A stretch of 7,614 nucleotides of DNA from JBOFDK01 sp051656485 (GTDB lineage: Bacteria; Bacillota; Clostridia; Lachnospirales; Cellulosilyticaceae): contig JBOGBZ010000236.1 of the NCBI GenBank assembly GCA_051656485.1, positions 1-7,614 on the forward strand, read 5' to 3'. A program made the translations under genes and the position numbers. Of the stretch, positions 1 through 6,764 are shown piece after piece. Within the stretch, counting starts at the first letter, position 1. Each line of letters starts with the position of its first letter. The notes below the pieces were generated by a model. It was not told where the DNA came from. It searched no databases and saw only the letters and a list, made by a program, of their open reading frames with translations.

Positions 1-1129
1 TCTTTAAAGCTTCAATAGCTGGCTTCGCCATTTCTTCCATACGTACGAACCATTGTGCTTTGATCATTGGCTCGATGACAGCTTTACATCTATCATGTGT
101 ACCTACGTTATGTGTGTGTGGCTCAATCTTAAGAAGGAAGCCTTGCTCTTCTAAGTCTTTAAGCATTTCTTTTCTCGCTTCGTAGCGCTCCATGCCTGCA
201 TACTTACCAGCAAGGTTATTCATGGTACCATCATCATTCATGACACAGATTTGTGGAAGGTCATGACGACCGCCAACTTCAAAGTCGTTAGGGTCATGTG
301 CTGGTGTAATCTTAACAACACCTGTACCGAACTCCATGTCTACATAGTGGTCTGCAACGATTGGGATTTCTCTCTCTGTAAGAGGAAGCTTCACCATCTT
401 ACCTACTAAGTGTGCATAACGCTCATCTTTTGAATTAACGGCTACCGCTGTATCTCCAAGAAGTGTCTCTGGACGTGTAGTCGCTAAGTGGATAAACTCA
501 TCTGTACCTACTACTGGGTAGCGAAGGTGGTAGAAGTTACCCGCACTTTCTTTGTGCTCTACTTCTGCTTCTGAAATCGTCGTCTGACATACTGGACACC
601 AGTTAACGATACGTGCACCTTTGTAGATGTAACCTTTCTCATGAAGTTTGATAAATACTTCTTGTACGGCTTCTGATAAACCTTCATCCATTGTGAATCG
701 TTCACGTTCCCAGTCACAAGATGTACCGATCTTTTTAAGCTGAGATGTGATGGTACCACCGTACTGCTCTTTCCACTCCCATGCTTTCTCTAGGAAACCT
801 TCACGGCCTAAGTCATCTTTACGAATGCCTTCGCTAAGAAGCTTCTCTACGATTTTTACTTCTGTTGCAATACTTGCATGGTCTGTACCTGGCATCCAAA
901 GTGCATTGTACCCTTGCATTCTCTTGAAACGAATAAGGATATCTTGAAGCGTGTTATCAAGTGCATGCCCCATGTGAAGTTGCCCAGTAATATTTGGTGG
1001 TGGCATCATGATCGTGAATGGTTTTTTTGTCTTGTCTACTTCTGCGTGGAAGTACCCTGCATCCATCCATTTTTTATAAAGTCTTTCTTCTACGATACTC
1101 GGATCGTATACTTTTTCTAAGTTTTTCAT
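1..1129 (-). CDS. valS: Valyl-tRNA synthetase, N-terminal 376 residues (partial at left edge)
   Basis: This enzyme attaches valine to tRNA-Val in the cytoplasm, using ATP, and hydrolyses mischarged threonine. Translating from 1129 gives a class I synthetase N-terminus: a PPPNITGQLHMGHAL block with the HIGH-type motif HMGH at residues 52-55, GTDHASIATEVK near 81-92, a NWCPVC segment at 176-181, and CP1 editing-domain signatures TTRPET (217-222) and GTGVVKITPAHDPNDF (268-283, with HDPND at 278-282). The frame is open to base 2. The KMSKS loop, anticodon-binding domain and C-terminal coiled coil lie outside the window; full-length bacterial ValRS is about 880 residues. The ATG has an excellent ribosome binding site, AAGGAGG at 1138-1144, eight bases upstream. 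It lies 39 bases after a 65-codon gene and should share its T-box-controlled transcript. ValRS is favoured over the related IleRS and LeuRS by the wording of these motifs. Confidence 0.97.
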   Translation of the reverse strand, partial: MKNLEKVYDPSIVEERLYKKWMDAGYFHAEVDKTKKPFTIMMPPPNITGQLHMGHALDNTLQDILIRFKRMQGYNALWMPGTDHASIATEVKIVEKLLSEGIRKDDLGREGFLEKAWEWKEQYGGTITSQLKKIGTSCDWERERFTMDEGLSEAVQEVFIKLHEKGYIYKGARIVNWCPVCQTTISEAEVEHKESAGNFYHLRYPVVGTDEFIHLATTRPETLLGDTAVAVNSKDERYAHLVGKMVKLPLTEREIPIVADHYVDMEFGTGVVKITPAHDPNDFEVGGRHDLPQICVMNDDGTMNNLAGKYAGMERYEARKEMLKDLEEQGFLLKIEPHTHNVGTHDRCKAVIEPMIKAQWFVRMEEMAKPAIEALK

Positions 1130-1153
1130 ATCTTAGTCCTCCTTTATTTTTCT

Positions 1154-1169
1154 ATAAACTAACGTTTAT
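1154..1169 (-). other. Small AT-rich hairpin between ORF65 and valS
   Basis: ATAAAC and GTTTAT form a perfect 6-bp inverted repeat around a 4-base loop, overlapping the stop codon of the 65-codon gene and lying ten bases before the valS ribosome binding site. The stem is AT-rich, with one GC pair, and no U-run follows. It is therefore not a terminator and may have no function. Confidence 0.25.
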
Positions 1170-1366
1170 TATAAAGCTAAAAATAGCAAGCCTAATAAAG
1201 CTACAATAACGCCTGCTACACGGACGGCAATAATACCACCCGTCGCTAAAAGCTCCATTTCTTTTTTGTCCGCTTCATCTAACCTTACCTTTGCAAGTAC
1301 GATGCGTTTAGCAAAGACTGCAATCATAAGCCCTATACAAAGCATCACAAAGCCCATAGCTTCCAT
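1169..1366 (-). CDS. Small two-helix membrane protein of unknown function (65 aa)
   Basis: I do not recognise this family. The 65-residue product has two hydrophobic segments, at about residues 3-19 and 43-65, joined by a charged linker (about 20-38) rich in K, R, D and E, so it is probably a membrane hairpin. No signal-peptide cleavage site, cysteine pair or catalytic motif is seen. The gene is credible despite its size: the ATG at 1366 is preceded by a strong ribosome binding site, GAGGTGAT at 1372-1379, and no other gene competes for this space. It is the first gene after the T-box terminator and precedes valS by 39 bases, so valine tRNA charging should control both genes. Whether it relates to valine (uptake, export, regulation) or is a passenger cannot be told from sequence. 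A membrane peptide of another kind, such as a toxin, is possible but unsupported. Confidence 0.7.
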   Translation of the reverse strand: MEAMGFVMLCIGLMIAVFAKRIVLAKVRLDEADKKEMELLATGGIIAVRVAGVIVALLGLLFLAL

Positions 1367-1392
1367 TATCTATCACCTCTTTTTAGGGGTGG

Positions 1393-1439
1393 AAAATAAA
1401 AAAGAGCCTTTTCGTCTTAAAAAAAGGACGAAAAAGCTC
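1393..1439 (-). terminator. T-box attenuator: intrinsic terminator
   Basis: On the minus strand the 13-base arm GAGCTTTTTCGTC (1427-1439) pairs with GACGAAAAGGCTC (1404-1416), with a single G-U wobble. A U-rich run follows at 1393-1403. The 5' arm begins at the end of the T-box motif (1439-1451), as expected if the antiterminator and terminator are mutually exclusive. This is the off state when tRNA-Val is charged. Confidence 0.92.
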
Positions 1440-1646
1440 GCGGTACCACCTTTATTCTTAGTTTTCACTAAGCGCTCATGTGCTATAACGGGCATACCCG
1501 CTACTTTCTACTGTATTTCAAAAGTAGTGCTCCAAAGCTACCTTCTGGTACAACCTCCGTAAAAGACCTCTCAGCTTCTAAGTCTTTCTCTCTTGACGTG
1601 TCCACACCATACTCCTCTTTTTCTTAGCATGTAATCTATTAGTTTA
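1393..1646 (-). promoter_or_regulatory. T-box riboswitch leader of the ORF65-valS operon (probable tRNA-Val sensor)
   Basis: The untranslated leader carries the conserved T-box AGGTGGTACCGCG at 1439-1451, which in this family pairs with the free 3' end of uncharged tRNA. Upstream, in transcript order, are a Stem I region with AGAGAGAAAG near the base and a hairpin AAAGAC/GTCTTT (1582-1587 with 1562-1567). Next come a perfect 7-bp stem CTACTTT/AAAGTAG (1521-1527 with 1501-1507) enclosing an AGTAG element, which I read as Stem II. A CGGG/CCCG helix (1497-1500 with 1489-1492) follows, fitting the Stem IIA/B position, and then CTTAG/CTAAG (1468-1472 with 1457-1461), fitting Stem III just before the T-box. 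A candidate valine specifier GUA sits at 1539-1541 within GAAGGTAGCTTTGGAG. The T-box and terminator are certain; the specifier and the helix naming are inferred by analogy. Uncharged tRNA-Val should raise transcription into ORF65 and valS. Confidence 0.92.
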
Positions 1647-1652
1647 CTTAAC

Positions 1653-1681
1653 ATTTTAGGCACATTATGCCGCTTTGTCAA
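1653..1681 (-). promoter_or_regulatory. Sigma-A-type promoter of the T-box-ORF65-valS operon
   Basis: The minus strand shows a perfect -35 TTGACA (1676-1681), a 17-base spacer and a -10 TAAAAT (1653-1658). Transcription should start near 1646, just upstream of the T-box leader. The -35 box contains the TGA stop codon (1678-1680) of the upstream coiled-coil gene, so the two transcription units abut with no spare sequence. No terminator is seen before it, so read-through from upstream would also pass through the T-box. Confidence 0.85.
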
Positions 1682-2808
1682 GATACTTCTTGATGAACTT
1701 CATTTTTTGTAAGGATTAAATACTTTTGGATGCGGTCTTCTATAAGCGTTGTGTATTTTGGCATTTCTTTAAGTACATACACTTCGCGCCAAAGTTCCTC
1801 TTCTAAAGCTTCTATCCCTCCTATCTGCTGCATCAGCTGTTCACCTTGCTCCACGATCTTTTGTGCCGCCTGAGCTTTCTTTGGTGCTTGCAGCCACTCT
1901 TCGATAGCTCCCATCTCATCGTAGATGATGTCATAGCTTTCAAACAGTTCACCCATACGTGATTCGATAGTCATTAATTGACGATTAAAGGCATTGTACT
2001 GCTGCTCATTGTCTTTATTTTTTATGTAACGGTTATAGTACATCTCCAACTTCGCATGGCTGTCTACGCCTAGCTTCTCAAATTGAAAATCTAGATAGCG
2101 TTTATGATGGAAGTAGCGTATCTTCGCTTTATTTAAGTACTTAACCACTTTCTTTTGAAGGAGTTCGTTTTTACGGAGTTCTCTTTCTAAGTACTCTTTC
2201 GCATAAAGAATCCCCGCTAAGAAAAGGACTAAAGCAATGCTCACGATGCTTAAGTATACCCAGATCCCTTCTCTTAAAAGCTGCAACAACCCGAAGCCTC
2301 CTAGTAAAAGTGCACTTAATACAAGTACAAATACAACGATAAAGCCTTTCAAGAAACGATACCCTTGTAAAAGCACTTCCCGTTCTTCTATCAAGTCTTC
2401 TTTTTCTTCTTCAAGATAAATCATATCTCTCTCATTTTCTTTCACAAAGCGCTCTGTCAAGCTCATTTCTTTCATCAATTCTGGCAATTCTTCTTCATAT
2501 TGCGCAAGATGGTACAAAGAACGATTGTTTTTGATAAGTCTACCCTTTAGTAGGTGTTTTTGCTCCATAATCCCTTTGTATTGTCCTACCCATAATGCTA
2601 GATTTTTTATATCTTCTTCCTCTAGCTGTTCGTACAATGCCACCTGAGATTTCTTATTCTCTAATTGATCAGCGTACTTTCTCAGCTTTTGTTTTTTAAT
2701 AGCCAACTCTTCTAATTCATCAAACAAGCGCGTAGCATCACTTTGTTCATATTGGACGTGATACTGCGTGTTTTTTTTTGGTTTTAAGATTTTCTTTATC
2801 CAATTCAT
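1678..2808 (-). CDS. Coiled-coil membrane protein of unknown function (376 aa)
   Basis: I do not recognise this family. The product has a basic N-terminus (MNWIKKILKPKK), a long charged helical region (about 24-150) rich in E, K, L and Q with coiled-coil character, two adjacent hydrophobic segments (about 155-178 and 182-203), and a second charged helical region (about 204-376). This suggests a membrane hairpin holding two coiled-coil arms on the same side, probably the cytoplasm given the positive flanks. No Walker, protease, kinase or nuclease motif is visible. The ATG at 2808 is preceded by AGGGTGGG (2818-2825), an imperfect ribosome binding site nine bases away. It starts 41 bases after the HAD gene with no terminator between them, so the two are probably co-transcribed. 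Its stop codon lies inside the next operon's -35 box. A run of nine A residues falls at codons 10-13. The structure could suit a scaffold or envelope role, but nothing specific can be claimed. Confidence 0.85.
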   Translation of the reverse strand: MNWIKKILKPKKNTQYHVQYEQSDATRLFDELEELAIKKQKLRKYADQLENKKSQVALYEQLEEEDIKNLALWVGQYKGIMEQKHLLKGRLIKNNRSLYHLAQYEEELPELMKEMSLTERFVKENERDMIYLEEEKEDLIEEREVLLQGYRFLKGFIVVFVLVLSALLLGGFGLLQLLREGIWVYLSIVSIALVLFLAGILYAKEYLERELRKNELLQKKVVKYLNKAKIRYFHHKRYLDFQFEKLGVDSHAKLEMYYNRYIKNKDNEQQYNAFNRQLMTIESRMGELFESYDIIYDEMGAIEEWLQAPKKAQAAQKIVEQGEQLMQQIGGIEALEEELWREVYVLKEMPKYTTLIEDRIQKYLILTKNEVHQEVS

Positions 2809-2849
2809 GTTGACGTTCCCACCCTATCTCTTTCGCTTAAGTCATTACC

Positions 2850-3488
2850 CTAGTCTTCAAGTAAGCCTAAAAGGTCACTCATACGACTAATCTTAAAGTC
2901 TGCATCTTTTACTTCATCTTTACCATAGCCGTACACTGCCCCTACTGATGGTATACCATTGATTTTTGCCGCCTCTACATCATGGATGCGATCGCCTACG
3001 ACAATGGCGTGATGTTCTTTATATTTGTCTCGTATTTTCTGGAGTAATACAGGCTTTTCTAGTCCATTGTCTTTTACACATTCAGTATAACTCAAAAAAG
3101 GCCCTATGCCAATAAGTTCCACTGCCGACTCCAGATACGGTCTCGAGCAATTACTATAAAGCACCAGCTTGATGCCTTTTTTGTGTAAGGTTTCAAACGT
3201 CTCATACACACCTTCAAAAGCCTTGCCGTGTCGTAGCATCATCTCTCCCGCTTGACTTCTTGCTTCCGCTCGGATACTTTCCCATTCCCCATAGCTCGCC
3301 TCGTCTAATACCCCGCGGTAAAAATCCTCTGCTGTACAACCTAAGTAACTTCTGATACGTTCATCAGTCACGCGGTAGCTGTACCCCCTCTTTTCTAGCA
3401 CGCCATTCAGATTCGCCTTATTAAAATCTACCGAGTCAAGGAGTGTCCCATCAATATCAAAAATAATTAATCCCGTTTCCTTTAGCAT
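2850..3488 (-). CDS. HAD-superfamily phosphatase, phosphoglycolate phosphatase-like (212 aa)
   Basis: This is a Mg-dependent phosphohydrolase of the haloacid dehalogenase superfamily, probably soluble and acting on a small phosphometabolite. Motif I is FDIDGTLLDS (residues 10-19), with nucleophile D11 and acid/base D13. A helical C1-type cap insertion follows (about 20-90). Motif II is LVLYSN, with S112 in place of the more common threonine. Motif III is K145 in EKP. Motif IV is VVGDRIHDVEAA, with D166 and D170 as likely metal ligands. All catalytic positions are present and the length (212 residues) is normal for Gph, PpaX and beta-phosphoglucomutase-like enzymes. The substrate cannot be chosen among these, so no symbol is given. 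The ATG at 3488 has AGAGGT upstream (3495-3500). The gene begins only 18 bases after the U-run of the S1-gene terminator and precedes the coiled-coil gene by 41 bases. Confidence 0.9.
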   Translation of the reverse strand: MLKETGLIIFDIDGTLLDSVDFNKANLNGVLEKRGYSYRVTDERIRSYLGCTAEDFYRGVLDEASYGEWESIRAEARSQAGEMMLRHGKAFEGVYETFETLHKKGIKLVLYSNCSRPYLESAVELIGIGPFLSYTECVKDNGLEKPVLLQKIRDKYKEHHAIVVGDRIHDVEAAKINGIPSVGAVYGYGKDEVKDADFKISRMSDLLGLLED

Positions 3489-3506
3489 CGCTTTACCTCT
3501 CTTATT

Positions 3507-3548
3507 AAAAAAGAGAAATACCCCTTCTTTTAGAAAGGATACTTCTCT
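3507..3548 (-). terminator. Strong intrinsic terminator after the S1-like gene
   Basis: On the minus strand a 17-base arm (3532-3548) pairs along its whole length with 3512-3528, using three G-U wobbles and a three-base loop (3529-3531), and runs into a six-base U-tract (3507-3512). It begins 12 bases after the TAG stop of the S1 gene. No T-run follows the hairpin on the plus strand, so it works in one direction only. Confidence 0.93.
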
Positions 3549-3560
3549 AAGTGTTTGCTA

Positions 3561-4727
3561 CTAAAATAACTTTTTGAATGCATCTCCTGCAATATCACCT
3601 AAAGTTGATAATGTCTCATCTTCTTCTGGTGCCATGAAAGCTTGCATGTCTTGGTCTACTTCTTCTTTAACTTCAGTCATGCTTAGGCCGATTTTTTTGT
3701 TTGTTTTATCGATGTTTACGATTTTCACTTGTACTTCTTGACCAAGCTCTAAAGCTTCTTCTGGCTTAGCGATACGTTTCTCACAGATTTGAGAAATGTG
3801 TACAAGTCCTTCTACATTTTGGCTAAGTTTAACAAAAGCACCAAAGCTCATGAACTTACCAACTGTACCTGTAGTGATTTGACCAACTTCTAAGTTAGCT
3901 GTCTCTAAGAACCATGGGTCCATAGCTACATCTTTCATACCAAGAGAGATCTTACCTTTTTCTTTATCAAGACCAAGTACTGTTACTGTTACTTTGTCTC
4001 CTTCTTTTACAACATCTGAAGGATGCTTGATACGTGTCCAAGAAAGGTCTGAATTGTGTACAAGGCCTTCTACACCACCAATATTAACGAAAGCACCGTA
4101 TGGCATAAGCTTTGTCACTACACCTTCGTACTTATCGCCTTCTACAATAGCTTCAAAACGTGACGCGCGTAGCGCTTCTGATTTAGCTTTTGCGATTGCT
4201 TTACCTGATAACACAAGTTTTTTCGCTTGTGGATTGAATTCGATGATTTCTACTTCGATTGTCTTTCCTACATACTCACTTAAATCAGAAACGTATGTAT
4301 CTGTAAGTTGTGAACCTGGTACAAAGGCACGTACGCCTTGTACAGATGTAAGAAGACCACCTTTTACTGCATTGTTAAGTTTAACAGTAAAGTGCTCTTT
4401 GTTTTTGTACATTACTTCAATCTTCTCGTATGCTACTTCAGCTTCTGCACGACGCTTAGATACTAAAACATTGCCATCACCATCATCTATTTTCACAACT
4501 TGTACGTCAAAGGTATCACCTACTTGTACATCTTCTTTAGCTACTTCATCATAACTATATTCGTTCCATGATAAGATTGCATCTGCATGGTACCCAATAT
4601 TAAGCACGATATTTGCATCTTCTACAGATACAACTGTTGCTTTTTTGATATCTCCTCTATAAATGCGTTTCATTGTTTTGTCAATTTCAGCCATTAAGTC
4701 TGCCATCGTAAGGTTGTTGTCTTCCAT
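3561..4727 (-). CDS. rpsA: Ribosomal protein S1-like RNA-binding protein with four S1 domains (388 aa)
   Basis: S1-family proteins bind single-stranded RNA on or near the 30S subunit and can aid mRNA loading. Four OB-fold S1 repeats are visible, at about residues 23-93, 107-172, 193-262 and 278-350. The third and fourth are the most canonical (YGAFVNIGGVEGLVHNSDLSW and FGAFVKLSQNVEGLVHISQI); the first two are more diverged, as in S1 proteins generally. An acidic tail follows. Four domains and about 390 residues fit the Bacillota form (compare B. subtilis YpfD), whereas E. coli S1 has six. In some clostridia S1 is fused to IspH; here it stands alone. I place the start at ATG 4727, eight bases after AAGGAGG. 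A GTG at 4766 would extend the frame by 13 codons, but that stretch contains the probable -10 box and the ribosome binding site. The canonical S1 role in these bacteria is less certain than in E. coli. Confidence 0.95.
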   Translation of the reverse strand: MEDNNLTMADLMAEIDKTMKRIYRGDIKKATVVSVEDANIVLNIGYHADAILSWNEYSYDEVAKEDVQVGDTFDVQVVKIDDGDGNVLVSKRRAEAEVAYEKIEVMYKNKEHFTVKLNNAVKGGLLTSVQGVRAFVPGSQLTDTYVSDLSEYVGKTIEVEIIEFNPQAKKLVLSGKAIAKAKSEALRASRFEAIVEGDKYEGVVTKLMPYGAFVNIGGVEGLVHNSDLSWTRIKHPSDVVKEGDKVTVTVLGLDKEKGKISLGMKDVAMDPWFLETANLEVGQITTGTVGKFMSFGAFVKLSQNVEGLVHISQICEKRIAKPEEALELGQEVQVKIVNIDKTNKKIGLSMTEVKEEVDQDMQAFMAPEEDETLSTLGDIAGDAFKKLF

Positions 4728-4735
4728 CTTCATTT

Positions 4736-4742
4736 CCTCCTT
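4736..4742 (-). promoter_or_regulatory. Ribosome binding site that sets the rpsA start
   Basis: AAGGAGG lies eight bases before ATG 4727. The in-frame ATG at 4733 would leave only two bases of spacing, and the GTG at 4766 lies upstream of the site, so 4727 is the best start. Confidence 0.85.
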
Positions 4743-4757
4743 ATGTGTTCTTTTTTT

Positions 4758-4763
4758 ATTATA
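4758..4763 (-). promoter_or_regulatory. Probable -10 box of an rpsA promoter
   Basis: A perfect TATAAT lies 30 bases before the rpsA start and would start transcription near 4751, in an A-rich stretch before the ribosome binding site. At 17-18 bases upstream I find no good -35 match (TATCTA), and no properly spaced TG extension. The hexamer is clear but the promoter is only moderately supported. Read-through from the ABC-F gene is also possible because no terminator separates them. Confidence 0.5.
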
Positions 4764-4807
4764 CACATTTTGCCAATAAATAGATAGATTTATTTTTGAG
4801 TTTGTCT

Positions 4808-4853
4808 AACATTTATTCCTCATTATTATGTGATTTTAGGGTTAATAAATATT
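4808..4853 (-). repeat. AT-rich inverted repeat at the end of the ABC-F gene
   Basis: AATATTTATT (4844-4853) and AATAAATGTT (4808-4817) can pair over ten bases with one wobble, extended after a bulge by CCT/AGG (4838-4840 with 4818-4820) around a 17-base loop. It touches the stop codon of the ABC-F gene. No U-run follows on the minus strand, so it does not look like an intrinsic terminator. Confidence 0.35.
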
Positions 4854-6757
4854 CACTGATTTTGCATTTCTATTTTAGATGCAAGTTCACTTAAATACTC
4901 CCAGCGCTCCATTTTTTCCATTAATGCTTCTTCTACTTCTTCTTTTTCTTTTGTGAGTTCATTAAGCTTACCATAGTTGGTCGCAGCTTTACCCATCTCC
5001 GTTTCGATCTGCTCAAGCTTTTCTTCTAATGCTTCGATGACGCTTTCTATCTTTTCATACTCTTGCTTTTCGTGGTAGCTAAACTTAAGTTTCGCCTGTG
5101 GCTTCACACGTGTATCCACACTTTTCGTCTTCACCATTTCTTTTTGTTTTTGTGCCACTTCTTCTTGGCGGTAAGTCACATAATCCGTATAGTTTCCTAT
5201 ACTGTACTGTACGTCACCATCACCTTTAAATACAAAGAGTTTTTCGCAGACGCGGTCTAAGAAGTAACGGTCATGGGATACCGCCACCACTGGTCCATCA
5301 AAAGTATCGATATAATCCTCAAGTATCTGAAGTGTTTGAATGTCTAGGTCGTTGGTCGGCTCATCCAGTAGCAGCACATTGATGTCTTCCATCAATACAC
5401 TTAAAAGGTAAAGGCGACGCTTCTCGCCTCCTGAAAGCTTACTAATAGGCGTATACTGTACATGGGCTGGGAAAAGGAATCGCTCAAGCATCTTGCCAGC
5501 CGATACTTTTTGGCCATCTTCTACCGTAATGTACTCTGCTTTTTCTTTGATATAATCAATGACACGCAGGCTTTCATTCATATCTTTGCTTTCCTGAGAG
5601 TAGTACCCAATCTTGACTGTATCACCGATGGCAATGCTCCCACTATCTGGTGTCATATGCCCACAAATCATATTCAGTAAAGTAGACTTGCCGATCCCGT
5701 TATTCCCGATGATACCGATACGGTCACCACGTACAAAAGTATAACTAAAGTCCTGAAGCACACGCTTGTCACCAAAAGCTTTATTCACATGCTCGATTTC
5801 TATGATTTTCTTTCCTAAACGTGACGTTTGAAGGCCTATCTCTAATTTATCTTGGCGACGATTCGCCATGTTGTCTTCTAGGTCATAGAAGCGTTCTTGT
5901 CTTGCTTTTTGCTTGGTACGTCTAGCTTCTACACCTTTACGCATCCATTCTAACTCTTGCTTATACAGGGCACGCTGCTTTTCTTCCATACGTTCTCTAG
6001 CTTGCTCTCTCTGACTTTTAAGGTCAAGGAATGTGCCGTAATTGCCTTCGTACTCATATACCTTACCACCATCTAGTTCGATAATACGGTTTGTGATGCG
6101 GTCTAAGAAGTAACGATCATGGGTAACCATAAGTACTGCACACTTTTTGGTCTTTAAAAGCTCTTCTAGATAATCGATGGTATCATTGTCCAAGTGGTTG
6201 GTAGGCTCATCCAGAATCAGTAAATTACATGGGCGTATAAGCGCTCCCGCAAGGGCGATACGCTTCTTCTGCCCACCAGACATGGTCTTTACTTGCTGGC
6301 TAAAGTCTGTGACACCTAGCTTTGTAAGGATGGCTTTGGCTTCACTTTCCACCTGCCACGCATCCACTAAGTCCATCTCTTCACTGAGTTTGATGAGCTT
6401 TTCTTGTAATTTTGTATCTTCTGGTCGTTGCTCAATAGCTAAAACCGTCTTTTCATAATCACGGAGAACTTGCATGAACTTTGATGTACCTTTAAACACC
6501 TGCTCAATAACAGTAGCCTCCTCATCAAAATACGGATTTTGGGGAAGATATTCTATAGCAAGTTCATTGGAAGTAATGACTTCTCCACGATCAGGCACTT
6601 CAAGTCCTGCAATCATACGTAGAAGACTTGTCTTTCCTGTACCATTGATCCCAATGAGCCCTATTTTGTCAGTATTATTAATTGTAAAAGATATCTGGTC
6701 AAAGATGACTTTTTCGCCATATATCTTACTCATTTCCGAAGCTGATAATAAAATCAT
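4853..6757 (-). CDS. uup: ABC-F family ATPase, Uup/YfmR type (634 aa)
   Basis: ABC-F proteins are soluble twin ATPases that bind the ribosomal E site or act on ribosome-linked stress; they are not transporters. Nucleotide-binding domain 1 has Walker A GINGTGKT (36-43), signature MSGGQKKR (159-166), Walker B LLILDEPTNHLD (179-190) and the H-loop THDRYFLD (212-219). The inter-domain linker carries the Uup-like block EWMRKGVEARRTKQKARQER (270-289). Domain 2 has Walker A GNNGIGKS (351-358), signature LSGGEKRR (441-448), Walker B VLLLDEPTNDLD (461-472) and SHDRYFLD (494-501). The C-terminal region (about 562-630) is a coiled coil, introduced by KLKFSYHEKQEYEKIE. The domain set and length match Uup and B. 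subtilis YfmR, which has been linked to relief of ribosome stalling. No transmembrane segment is seen. I choose ATG 6757 because AAAGGA lies seven bases upstream; ATG 6796 falls inside the probable -10 box. An antibiotic-resistance ABC-F role cannot be excluded but is not suggested. Confidence 0.94.
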   Translation of the reverse strand: MILLSASEMSKIYGEKVIFDQISFTINNTDKIGLIGINGTGKTSLLRMIAGLEVPDRGEVITSNELAIEYLPQNPYFDEEATVIEQVFKGTSKFMQVLRDYEKTVLAIEQRPEDTKLQEKLIKLSEEMDLVDAWQVESEAKAILTKLGVTDFSQQVKTMSGGQKKRIALAGALIRPCNLLILDEPTNHLDNDTIDYLEELLKTKKCAVLMVTHDRYFLDRITNRIIELDGGKVYEYEGNYGTFLDLKSQREQARERMEEKQRALYKQELEWMRKGVEARRTKQKARQERFYDLEDNMANRRQDKLEIGLQTSRLGKKIIEIEHVNKAFGDKRVLQDFSYTFVRGDRIGIIGNNGIGKSTLLNMICGHMTPDSGSIAIGDTVKIGYYSQESKDMNESLRVIDYIKEKAEYITVEDGQKVSAGKMLERFLFPAHVQYTPISKLSGGEKRRLYLLSVLMEDINVLLLDEPTNDLDIQTLQILEDYIDTFDGPVVAVSHDRYFLDRVCEKLFVFKGDGDVQYSIGNYTDYVTYRQEEVAQKQKEMVKTKSVDTRVKPQAKLKFSYHEKQEYEKIESVIEALEEKLEQIETEMGKAATNYGKLNELTKEKEEVEEALMEKMERWEYLSELASKIEMQNQ

Positions 6758-6764
6758 ATGCATA

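Noticed and set aside
1266..1562. 98-codon open frame on the plus strand
   Set aside because: It runs antisense through ORF65 and the T-box leader, whose structure explains this DNA better than a protein does.
3535..3580. Possible HAD promoter (TTAGTA, 17 bases, TATCCT) overlapping the S1 terminator
   Set aside because: Both hexamers match the consensus poorly, and transcripts starting there would have to pass the terminator hairpin.
3994..4554. 186-codon open frame on the plus strand
   Set aside because: It lies wholly antisense to the S1 gene, is rich in S, T and P as expected of a complementary shadow, and has no recognisable domain.
4728..4766. GTG start at 4766 adding 13 residues to the S1 protein
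   Set aside because: The extra codons contain the probable TATAAT box and the AAGGAGG site that serves ATG 4727.
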